Source: an uncultured Oscillospiraceae bacterium
Lineage (GTDB): Bacteria > Bacillota > Clostridia > Oscillospirales > Ruminococcaceae
Assembly: GCA_900556255.1 (NCBI GenBank)
Contig: USNZ01000042.1
Location: 1-8,230, forward strand
Length of the DNA stretch: 8,230 nt
Direction: 5' to 3'
Shown: piece after piece, positions 1 to 5,989 of the stretch
Position numbering within the stretch: position 1 is the first letter of the stretch
Layout: every line of letters starts with the position of its first letter
Made by a program: the position numbers and the translations under genes
The notes under the pieces: generated by a model
Told to the model about the DNA's origin: nothing
What the model saw: the letters and a program-made list of their open reading frames with translations, nothing else
Database searches by the model: none

Positions 1-24
1 TATCGGCGGAGCCGTAAGACGGGA

Positions 25-152
25 GTGGGTGGGCGGGGCGTCAAAAAATGTGTCTTGACGATTTTTTAGCCCCGCCCGTCCGCGACCCACATATTTGGGG
101 GTCCAGGGGGCGAGTAGCCCCTGGTCGTGGGTCCGCTGCGTCGAAACAGCGG
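25..152. repeat. Nested palindromic repeat block downstream of recX
   Basis: Several perfect inverted repeats are packed together. GTGGGT (25-30) plus GGGCGGGGC (31-39) pairs with GCCCCGCCC (69-77) and ACCCAC (85-90); inside this, AAAAAAT (43-49) pairs with ATTTTTT (61-67). GACCCAC (84-90) can instead pair with GTGGGTC (127-133), enclosing CCAGGGG (103-109) with CCCCTGG (118-124). CCGCTG (133-138) pairs with CAGCGG (147-152). The two uses of ACCCAC are mutually exclusive. No convincing gene is seen in 1-195; open frames there are artefacts of GC-rich sequence. The arrangement resembles dispersed intergenic repeats I recall from Faecalibacterium-type genomes, but that memory is unverified. Confidence 0.75.
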
Positions 153-155
153 CGC

Positions 156-194
156 CTTTCTTTGGTACTTTCTTTGGGCGTCCAAAGAAAGTAC
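156..194. repeat. 13-bp perfect hairpin abutting the recX stop codon
   Basis: GTACTTTCTTTGG (165-177) pairs perfectly with CCAAAGAAAGTAC (182-194) around a four-base loop. The ten-mer CTTTCTTTGG occurs twice directly (156-165 and 168-177) and once inverted (182-191). Read in the direction of recX transcription, the hairpin begins one base after the TGA stop. It could end or stabilise the recA-recX transcript, but no run of T follows it on that strand, so it is not a textbook intrinsic terminator. A dispersed repeat is equally likely. Confidence 0.75.
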
Positions 195-195
195 A

Positions 196-816
196 TCAAC
201 CTTCCGACTCCTCCAACACCTGCCGTATCACACTGCGGTCAAAGCCGCGGCGGGCTAAGGCGGCGGCGACTAAATCCCGCCGTCCGGCGGCCAGCTTGGC
301 GGCGTACTGCCGCTGCACAAGATCGCGGGCGGTGGCAAGTTCGGGGTCGGTGCCGTTTTCATCGGCGGCAAATAACTCCTCCACCACCTCGGCGGCGGTG
401 TCGCGGTCGATGCCTTTCAGCGATAAATCGTTCAGAATATCACGGCGGGACTTCCGCTTGCGCAGCAGCTCGGCCGCGCGGCGTCGGGCAAAACCCGCAT
501 CGTTCAAAAGCCCCAACTCCCCCGCCTTGGCCACCGCATAGGCGGCGCTGTGTGCGTCAAACTTGCGGCACAGCTTTTGGTACAACTCCCCCGCCGCATG
601 GTCGCGCAGCGAAAGATAATCCATCGCCTTGTCCAGCGCGCGGCGGGTGTCGCTCTGCTTGCGCAGCTCGTCGATCTGCCAATCGTCCAGCACATCGTCG
701 GGGTTCAGGTGCGCCTTGACGTAGGTCTCCTCATCGAGAGAAAAGGCAAACTCGCCGTCAAAAAACAACGCAAAGCGGCCTTTTTTTGTCTCTTTTATCT
801 GGGTCAGGGTGGGCAT
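196..816 (-). CDS. recX: Regulatory protein RecX
   Basis: RecX is a small helical cytosolic protein that binds RecA filaments and modulates, usually inhibits, recombinase activity. The 206-residue product is typical in length. It shows the charged start TQIKETKKGRFALFFDGEFAFSL, the family core around LDKAMDYLSLRDHAAGELYQKL (about residues 60-81), LGLLNDAGFARRRAAELL (about 101-118) and a C-terminal repeat ending ARRGFDRSVIRQVLEE, consistent with tandem three-helix RecX repeats. The ATG at 816-814 shares one base with the recA TAA (818-816). No Shine-Dalgarno sequence is seen before it, so translation is probably coupled to recA. The immediate recA neighbour makes the assignment secure. Confidence 0.96.
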   Translation of the reverse strand: MPTLTQIKETKKGRFALFFDGEFAFSLDEETYVKAHLNPDDVLDDWQIDELRKQSDTRRALDKAMDYLSLRDHAAGELYQKLCRKFDAHSAAYAVAKAGELGLLNDAGFARRRAAELLRKRKSRRDILNDLSLKGIDRDTAAEVVEELFAADENGTDPELATARDLVQRQYAAKLAAGRRDLVAAALARRGFDRSVIRQVLEESEG

Positions 817-1985
817 TATTCGTCAACCATAATGTCCAGGTCGGCCTCGCTGCCGGTGGTCTGGGCGGCAGGGGCAGCGGCGGCAGGGGCGGCGGCGGGC
901 TTGACCAGCTCGGACGGGTCAAGCTGCTTGACGGTGCCCTTTTTGCCGGCGGCCAGCAGACGTTCGGCGTTTTCGCGCACGATCTTTTCGATCTCATCGG
1001 CCACCTCGGGGTGCTCTTTCAGGTAGGCCTTGGCGTTGTCGCGGCCCTGGCCCAGGCGCATTTCGCCGTAGTTGAACCAGGCGCCACTCTTTTGCACGAC
1101 GCCCAGCTTGACGCCGAGGTCGAGGATTTCACCGACCTTGGAGATGCCCTCGCCGAACATGATGTCAAATTCCGCCTCACGGAAGGGGGGCGCGACCTTG
1201 TTCTTGACGACCTTGGCGCGGGTACGGTTGCCGATAAAGGCACCCGTGGAATCCTTCAGGCCCTCGATGCGGCGCACGTCGATGCGCACACTGGAATAGT
1301 ATTTCAGCGCGCGGCCGCCGGTGGTGACTTCGGGGCTGCCGTAGATGACGCCGACCTTGTCGCGCAGCTGGTTGATAAAGATGCAGACGGTGTTGGTCTT
1401 GCCGATGACGCCCGTCAATTTGCGCAGGGCCTGGCTCATCAGGCGGGCCTGCAGGCCGACGTGGCTGTCGCCCATTTCGCCTTCGATTTCGGCGCGGGGC
1501 ACCATGGCGGCGACAGAGTCCACGACAATGGCGTCGATTGCGCCGGAGCGCACCAGCGCTTCGCAGATCTCCATCGCCTGCTCGCCCGTGTCGGGCTGGC
1601 TGACCAGCAGGCTGTCGATGTCAACACCCAGGGCGCTGGCGTAGGTGGGGTCCAGCGCATGTTCGACGTCGATGAAGGCGACCTCGCCGCCCATCTTCTG
1701 TGCCTCGGCCAAAATTTGCAGTGCCAGCGTGGTTTTGCCCGAAGATTCAGGCCCGTAGACCTCCACTATACGGCCGCGGGGCACACCGCCGATGCCCAGC
1801 GCCAAGTCCAGCCCCAGGCTGCCCGTGGGGATGGCGTCGACCTGCATGGTCACGTTGGCGCCCAGCTTCATAACGGCACCCTTGCCGAACTGTTTTTCGA
1901 TCTGCGCCAGCGCGGTTTCCAGTGCCTGTTTCTTATCGGACGCGGGGGCCGGGCTTTTGAGCGCGGTATCTTTTTTTGCTGCCAT
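816..1985 (-). CDS. recA: Recombinase RecA
   Basis: RecA forms ATP-dependent filaments on single-stranded DNA, drives strand exchange in repair, and stimulates LexA self-cleavage. The 389-residue product has Walker A GPESSGKT (about 78-85, Lys84), the catalytic Glu in [10 protein letters not shown] (about Glu108, usually FIDAEHALDP), Walker [10 protein letters not shown], and the L2 region with [17 protein letters not shown]. The C-terminus is an Ala/Pro-rich linker followed by an acidic tail (DLDIMVDE), as in other RecA proteins. I chose ATG at 1985 because an AAAAGGAG ribosome site (1995-2002) lies nine bases upstream. An in-frame TTG two codons earlier (1991) would be only three bases from it. 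Its own promoter is at 2077-2105, and recX follows with a one-base overlap. Confidence 0.99.
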   Translation of the reverse strand: MAAKKDTALKSPAPASDKKQALETALAQIEKQFGKGAVMKLGANVTMQVDAIPTGSLGLDLALGIGGVPRGRIVEVYGPESSGKTTLALQILAEAQKMGGEVAFIDVEHALDPTYASALGVDIDSLLVSQPDTGEQAMEICEALVRSGAIDAIVVDSVAAMVPRAEIEGEMGDSHVGLQARLMSQALRKLTGVIGKTNTVCIFINQLRDKVGVIYGSPEVTTGGRALKYYSSVRIDVRRIEGLKDSTGAFIGNRTRAKVVKNKVAPPFREAEFDIMFGEGISKVGEILDLGVKLGVVQKSGAWFNYGEMRLGQGRDNAKAYLKEHPEVADEIEKIVRENAERLLAAGKKGTVKQLDPSELVKPAAAPAAAAPAAQTTGSEADLDIMVDE

Positions 1986-1994
1986 GGTCAATTT

Positions 1995-2002
1995 CTCCTT
2001 TT
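1995..2002 (-). promoter_or_regulatory. Ribosome binding site of recA
   Basis: AAAAGGAG on the minus strand sits nine bases before the ATG at 1985. It decides the start against the upstream in-frame TTG at 1991, which is only three bases away. Confidence 0.85.
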
Positions 2003-2076
2003 ATCGTGGTTCATCGTGCGCCGCTGCGGCCCTGCGGGCTGCCCGTGCATCGCGTTTAGGTTTTGCGTTTGTTCCT

Positions 2077-2105
2077 ATTATATACGATACTTTTGCAAAT
2101 TACAA
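2077..2105 (-). promoter_or_regulatory. Sigma-A-type promoter of recA
   Basis: On the minus strand TTGTAA (2105-2100) and a perfect TATAAT (2082-2077) are separated by exactly 17 bases. Transcription would start near 2070, giving a leader of about 85 bases to the recA ATG. The leader contains a GC-rich stretch with two small palindromes (2020-2030 and 2035-2045). A five-base inverted repeat, ACAAC (2102-2106) with GTTGT (2112-2116), overlaps the -35 box. I find no GAAC-N4-GTTC LexA box nearby. Confidence 0.85.
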
Positions 2106-2143
2106 CCTTTTGTTGTGTTCTTGGCGTACCATAAGCGGGATTT

Positions 2144-2977
2144 TCACCCCAAAAGCGGTGATTTTTGCAGCAAAACCGCGCGGTCGTTGCCGCCGTAGTC
2201 CTTGCGGCAGCTTGCGTTTTGCCAGCCGAACTGCGCGCCCAGCGCCAGCACGGCGTCCGCCTGCTGCCAGCCGATCTCCAAAACCAGCCACCCGCCCGGG
2301 CGCAGCGCCACCTGATAGTGCGCAGTCAGCAGGCGGTAAAAGTCCAGCCCGTCCGCGCCGCCGTCCAGCGCCATGGCAGGCTCGCGGGCGGTTTCAGGCA
2401 TCAGCGCCGCCATCTCGTCCGCCGTCAGGTACGGCGGGTTGGAGATGATCAAGTCCGCGCCGCCCTGCGGCAGCGTCTGCCAAAAGGTAAAGACGTCCGC
2501 CTGCACGGTGCGCAGGTTGGGTGTGCCCGCCGCGTTGGCGGTCAGGTAGGGCCATGCCGCATCGCTTTTTTCCACGCAGGTCACGGCGGCATCGGGACGC
2601 TGTGCAGCGATGGCCAGCCCCAGGCAGCCCGTGCCCGCGCAAAGGTCGTAGACCGTGGGGTTGGCAGCGCCCTGCAAAAGCTGCAGCGCGGCCTCGCACA
2701 CGGTCTCGGTATCGGCGCGGGGGCAGAGCACACCGGGGCCTACTTTTAACGTCATACCGTAAAAATCCCACTCTCCCAGCAGGTATTGCAGCGGTTCACG
2801 GGCAGCGCGTCGCTCGGCCAGTGCCGCCAGTTTTTCGGCTTCGGCGGGCGTGGGGGCGGTGTCCAGACGCGGGTCGCGCCCCGTGACAAAGCGGTACAGC
2901 TCCGCCGCGTCATAGCGGGCATCGGGCACACCCGCCGCCGCAAGTTTTGCACAGAGCTGTTGAAAACTTGCGTTCAC
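2144..2977 (-). CDS. prmC: Release factor glutamine methyltransferase PrmC (HemK)
   Basis: PrmC uses S-adenosylmethionine to methylate the glutamine of the GGQ motif in release factors RF1 and RF2, supporting efficient translation termination in the cytosol. The 277-residue product has the N-terminal substrate-binding helical domain, the linker signature REPLQYLLGEWDFYG (about 60-74), LCPRADTE (about 84-91; usually LIPRPDTE), SAM motif VYDLCAGTGCLGLAIA (about 109-124) and the catalytic NPPY at 180-183. The GTG start overlaps the upstream DUF1385 stop as GTGA. A strong AGAGGAGG lies seven bases before it, inside the DUF1385 end, so the pair is co-translated. prfA, a common neighbour, is absent; recA follows after about 158 bases under its own promoter. 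Confidence 0.96.
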   Translation of the reverse strand: MNASFQQLCAKLAAAGVPDARYDAAELYRFVTGRDPRLDTAPTPAEAEKLAALAERRAAREPLQYLLGEWDFYGMTLKVGPGVLCPRADTETVCEAALQLLQGAANPTVYDLCAGTGCLGLAIAAQRPDAAVTCVEKSDAAWPYLTANAAGTPNLRTVQADVFTFWQTLPQGGADLIISNPPYLTADEMAALMPETAREPAMALDGGADGLDFYRLLTAHYQVALRPGGWLVLEIGWQQADAVLALGAQFGWQNASCRKDYGGNDRAVLLQKSPLLG

Positions 2978-3894
2978 CAGCGCGCCTCCTCTTGGGTTTC
3001 GGGCAGAACGGGGGTCACGGCGGCGATGGCGACCTCTATCATGGAATCGTCCGGCTCAAAGGTGGTCAGGTGCTGCATCCACAAGCCGGGCTGGGACAGG
3101 ATTTTTGCCAGCTTTGTTTCGGAGCGCCCGCACCATTTCAGCAATTCATACGATATACCGACCAAAAGTGGGAACATGCACAGCTTGTACACGATGCGCA
3201 GCGCCGTGCCCGTCCACGGCAGAACGGCGTACAAAAAGATGCTGATGATGATGACCAGAATCATAAAGCTGGTGCCGCAGCGGGGGTGGAAACGGCTTTG
3301 CTTGCGGATGTTTTCCACCGTAAGGGGCAGGCCGGCCTCGTAGCAGGCGATGGTCTTATGCTCGGCGCCGTGGTATTCAAACACGCGGTGCAGCTCTTTT
3401 ATGCGGGTGCAGAGGAACATATATAAAAGGAAGATACCCATTTTCAGCGCGCCTTCCAGAATGACGCGCGGCCAGTGCCCCAGCGGCAGAAGCCCGGTCA
3501 AAAAGGTGGGCAGAAAGGTAAACAGGAACAGCGCCAGCGCCACGCCCGCAAAGGCGGACAGCGCCATCATGACGTTTTGCGCGGCGGGGTGGTTTTCCAG
3601 CCAGCGGTCCGCGCGGGACTGCGGTTCCTCGTCGTCCTGCATGGCGATGTCGGCGGCGTGCATCAGGTAGTGGTAGCCCTTATAGAGGTTCTCGGCCATG
3701 TTGCAGACGCCGCGCACCAGCGGCACACGGTTGTACCAGTGGGTGGTCACGGTGTCGTAGCTCAGGTCGATGGTACCGTCGGGCTTGCGCACGGCACAGC
3801 AGATTTTTTGCGGGCCGCGCATCATGATGCCCTCCATCAGTGCCTGACCGCCGATGGAAGTTTTGAAGTGGGGGGAGGTTTGCGGGTGGGACAT
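2974..3894 (-). CDS. DUF1385 family membrane protein (YqhQ-like)
   Basis: A 306-residue protein of the DUF1385 family, whose Bacillus member is YqhQ; I know of no firmly established biochemical function. The N-terminal signature IGGQALMEGIMMRGP spans about residues 14-28. The conserved motifs YHGAEHKTI (about 174-182) and HPRCGTSF (203-210) are intact; their His, Glu and Cys residues suggest metal binding or catalysis, which is inference. Hydrophobic segments lie near 107-138, 143-163, 208-226 and 232-253, so it is a multi-pass membrane protein. The ATG at 3894 has AAGGAG (3905-3900) five bases upstream. It overlaps prmC by four bases, a recurrent pairing in Clostridia, possibly reflecting shared expression rather than shared function. 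Confidence 0.94.
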   Translation of the reverse strand: MSHPQTSPHFKTSIGGQALMEGIMMRGPQKICCAVRKPDGTIDLSYDTVTTHWYNRVPLVRGVCNMAENLYKGYHYLMHAADIAMQDDEEPQSRADRWLENHPAAQNVMMALSAFAGVALALFLFTFLPTFLTGLLPLGHWPRVILEGALKMGIFLLYMFLCTRIKELHRVFEYHGAEHKTIACYEAGLPLTVENIRKQSRFHPRCGTSFMILVIIISIFLYAVLPWTGTALRIVYKLCMFPLLVGISYELLKWCGRSETKLAKILSQPGLWMQHLTTFEPDDSMIEVAIAAVTPVLPETQEEARW

Positions 3895-3907
3895 AGTGGC
3901 TCCTTTT

Positions 3908-3990
3908 TTAGATAAAAGATAATAAATTTAGATAAAAGATAAGAGATAAAAGATAATAAATAAGGTGGAGTTTGTGCCTGCGGCACAAAC
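3908..3990 (+). repeat. GATAA-tract plus triloop hairpin repeat, copy 1
   Basis: An AT-rich tract carries GATAAAAGAT three times (3911-3920, 3931-3940, 3945-3954), then TAATAAATAAGGTG, then a perfect nine-base hairpin, GTTTGTGCC (3970-3978) with GGCACAAAC (3982-3990), loop TGC. A second small hairpin, AAAACG with CGTTTT (3991-4004), follows. Two further copies of the same design are at 4042-4098 (inverted) and 5641-5698. The tract reaches up to the DUF1385 ribosome site, so the DUF1385 promoter, if local, must lie within it or beyond it. Confidence 0.75.
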
Positions 3991-4041
3991 AAAACGGGCG
4001 TTTTGCAAATAATAAATAATAAATTCGGTATTTTTTCAAAC

Positions 4042-4098
4042 GCGCCGCCGGGGGCGGCGCACCTTCATTATTATCTATTATCTATTCATTTTTATCTC
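4042..4098 (-). repeat. GATAA-tract plus triloop hairpin repeat, copy 2 (inverted)
   Basis: Read on the minus strand this starts GAGATAAAAATG, continues with ATAGATAATAGATAATAA, then GAAGGT and an eight-base perfect hairpin, GCGCCGCC with GGCGGCGC (4042-4049 and 4053-4060), with a three-base loop. The order matches copies 1 and 3, but the stem sequence is different. It lies immediately beyond the 3' end of the histidine kinase gene. Confidence 0.7.
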
Positions 4099-4130
4099 TG
4101 CACGAAAAAATTCAAATTTTTTCGTGCAGA
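4097..4130. repeat. 16-bp perfect inverted repeat containing the kinase stop codon
   Basis: TCTGCACGAAAAAATT (4097-4112) is the exact reverse complement of AATTTTTTCGTGCAGA (4115-4130), with a two-base loop. The kinase TGA stop (4114-4112) includes that loop, and the last five codons (His-Glu-Lys-Ile and the residue before) form one arm. It could act as a bidirectional terminator or mRNA 3' stabiliser. No strong T run follows on the minus strand, so termination is only a possibility. Confidence 0.75.
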
Positions 4131-5586
4131 TGCTCCTGCCCGGGGCGGTACACCGGCAAAACTACCGATACCGTCGTGCCCTGCCCCAGCGCCGAGGTGA
4201 TCTCCACCCAGCCGCCCAAGGCGGACACGATCTCGTCCACCACGGCCAGGCCGATGCCGGAACCGCGCACGGCGTTTTTGCCCTTGAAAAATTTCTGCTT
4301 GACCTTTTCCAGATCATCGGGCGCAATGCCGCGTCCCTGGTCGCGCACGGCCACCGTAAAGGTATCGGCGGTGCGGGTCAGCGTGATAAAAATCGTGCCG
4401 CCTGCCGTTGAATATTTGATGGCATTGTCCAGAATATTGACAAACACCTGCCGCAGCCGCGCGGGGTCGGCCCACACGGGGTACGGTTCGGGCGGCTCGC
4501 TGTATTCCAGATGCAGCCCCTCCTGCCGGATCCGCGCCTCCACAAACAGGGCGGCATCGGTGGCCTCGGCCACAAGGTCCAGCACCTGGCAGTTCAGCTT
4601 GATTCCGTTTTGCAGGCGGGAGAAATCCAGCAGTTCCTCCACCATGGTGTACAGGCGGTCGGTCTCGGTGCCGATGACCGCCAGCCCGCGGCGGCAGTAT
4701 TCGCTGTTGGGGTCGTCGATGTTTTCGATGGTCTCGACCCAGCCTTTTATGGAGGTCAGCGGGGTGCGCAGCTCATGGCTGACCGAGGAGATGAACTCGT
4801 TTTTCAGGCGGTCGGTCTCGGCCAGATCCCCCGCCATCTGGTTGATGGTCTTGCACAGGCGGCCGATCTCATCATCGTAGCGGGTGTCGGGCAGGTGCGC
4901 GCGCAAGTCGCCGTGGGCAATGCGGTTGGCGGTGGTTTCCACCTCGCCCAGCGGCCGCACGATGGAGCGCACAAAAAACAGCCCACTCCACACCGAGAAC
5001 AGGAAGATCAGCAGCCCCAGCCCCACGGCCAGCGTGACGGTGTTCCACCATTGCTCGTCGGCCAGGCGCAGGCTGGTGACCAGGCGCATGGCCGCAATGT
5101 TGCCCGCCGCGTAGGGCACCAGCACGGTTTCGGCCATGACGCGCTCGCCCTGCGTGGTGGTGTAGATGTCGTTGCCGCTTCCCTGCAAGAGTGCCAGCGC
5201 GAAGTCGCTGCCGCCGGTCAGATCGGCGCTGCGGATACCGCTGCTGTTTGCCAGAATGACGCCCGATGCGTCCAGCAGCATAAACTCGAACTTGTCTTTT
5301 TCGTCAAACTGCTCCACCGTGCGGCGCAGGGTGCGGGCACGGCTTTCGGCGGTGACGGCGGCATTGCCCGCCGTGCCTGTGGCCTGCATGCGCAACGTCA
5401 ACGAGAAGATGTTCCGCAAGCGCGGCCCTCGATGGTGGAAAATCGGTTTTCCATCGCGCTTTGTACGCCGCCGTACAGTGTGCGGTAGCTGAAATACAAA
5501 AACAGCCCATCTGCCAGAATGAGCGCCAGCACGGTCATCAGCAAGCTGCCGCGCACCCAGCGCTGAACAATACTGGTGTTTTGCAC
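4112..5586 (-). CDS. HAMP-domain sensor histidine kinase, frameshifted near 5420
   Basis: Membrane sensor kinase that would autophosphorylate on His and pass phosphate to the adjacent response regulator. Reconstructed length is about 491 residues: TM1 (about 14-33), extracytoplasmic sensor of about 150 residues, TM2 (about 183-206), HAMP (about 207-259), HisKA with SHELRTPLT (His about 271), and HATPase_c with N-box NILDNAIKYS, G1 VRDQGRGI and G2 GSGIGLAVV. The start and TM1 are in one frame and everything after about residue 55 is in another. Adding one base near 5419-5422 rejoins STIEGRA to LRNIFSLTLRM. The preferred start is GTG at 5586, nine bases after GAAGGGGG; a GTG at 5595 touches that site. 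It could be a pseudogene, a sequence error or, less likely, programmed slippage. Confidence 0.88.
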
Positions 5587-5640
5587 AGGACGCACCCCCC
5601 TTCAAGTTAAGTTTGCAATGGCCCGGTATGTTTGTGGTTT

Positions 5641-5698
5641 GTAAATAAGAGATAAGAAATAATAGATAATAAATTTGGTGTGCGCGCCGCGCGCGCAC
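5641..5698 (+). repeat. GATAA-tract plus triloop hairpin repeat, copy 3
   Basis: GAGATAAGAAATAATAGATAATAAATTTGGTG leads into a perfect eight-base hairpin, GTGCGCGC (5680-5687) with GCGCGCAC (5691-5698), loop CGC. Tract, GGTG junction and three-base loop match copies 1 and 2. It begins about 55 bases upstream of the kinase start, so it occupies the place where a local kinase promoter would be expected. Confidence 0.72.
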
Positions 5699-5719
5699 TT
5701 CTTAAAACGCCGCGGAGGC

Positions 5720-5766
5720 CCCGTTATCATCGCCCCGTAGGGCGGGGTGACCCCACCCCGCCGGGG
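5720..5766 (+). repeat. GTAGGGCGGGG-type palindromic repeat
   Basis: CCCGTTATCAT (5720-5730) is followed by CCCCGTAG and the inverted repeat GGCGGGGT (5741-5748) with ACCCCGCC (5755-5762). It is the first of four hairpins in the gene-free stretch between the kinase and the response regulator (5587-5989). It shares the CCCGTTAT and GTAGGG elements with its neighbours. I see no gene, tRNA or recognisable RNA in this stretch. Confidence 0.65.
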
Positions 5767-5819
5767 AAATTTGCGGCAGCCGGGATTTTTTGCGATAACA
5801 GGGAAGTATCGGTAGGTTT

Positions 5820-5843
5820 GTAGGGGACGGTCTTGACCGTCCC
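5820..5843 (+). repeat. GTAGGGG hairpin repeat
   Basis: GTAGGGG precedes a perfect nine-base stem, GGGACGGTC (5824-5832) with GACCGTCCC (5835-5843), with only a TT loop. It is oriented like the first hairpin and opposite to the two at 5887-5970. Confidence 0.7.
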
Positions 5844-5852
5844 GTGCGGTTT

Positions 5853-5970
5853 ACCCGTTATGTCGCATTACCGGTTTAGCTGCAACGGGCGGCATTTATG
5901 CCGCCCCTACGAATGACCCGTTATGTTATTGCAGCCGCAAAACCGCGGGCGGGGCATGCCCCGCCCCTAC
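5853..5970 (-). repeat. Two tandem hairpin units ending CCGCCCCTAC
   Basis: Two units of 58 and 55 bases (5853-5910 and 5916-5970) each begin ACCCGTTATGT and end CCGCCCCTAC. The first has stem GGGCGGCAT (5887-5895) with ATGCCGCCC (5898-5906), loop TT. The second has a perfect 20-base palindrome at 5947-5966 centred on CATG. The interior between start and stem differs. The block lies 20 to 140 bases beyond the response regulator stop and could influence read-through into the kinase gene. Confidence 0.7.
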
Positions 5971-5989
5971 CGCGCTCCGGCTTTTTTCC

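Noticed and set aside
48..719. Plus-strand open frame of 223 residues at the left end
   Set aside because: Arg/Pro-rich product, runs through hairpin repeats and antisense to recX, no ribosome site.
2071..2120. Possible LexA site from GTTC half-sites at 2071-2074 and 2117-2120
   Set aside because: Neither has a GAAC partner at the required four-base spacing.
786..2198. 470-residue plus-strand open frame opposite recA
   Set aside because: It lies antisense to recA, an unmistakable gene, and its His/Gln/Ala/Val-rich product is a typical shadow of GC-rich coding sequence. The similar long plus-strand frames opposite the kinase (4511-5488) and the lipoprotein (6786-7838) were rejected for the same reason.
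3908..4098. CRISPR array or tandem microsatellite in the GATAA-rich region
   Set aside because: Repeats are short, irregularly spaced and lack unique spacers of constant length.
5587..5698. Extending the histidine kinase start to 5698 in the catalytic-domain frame
   Set aside because: The added residues are non-hydrophobic, run through the repeat region and lack a ribosome site, whereas the other frame gives a proper membrane anchor with a good GAAGGGGG site.
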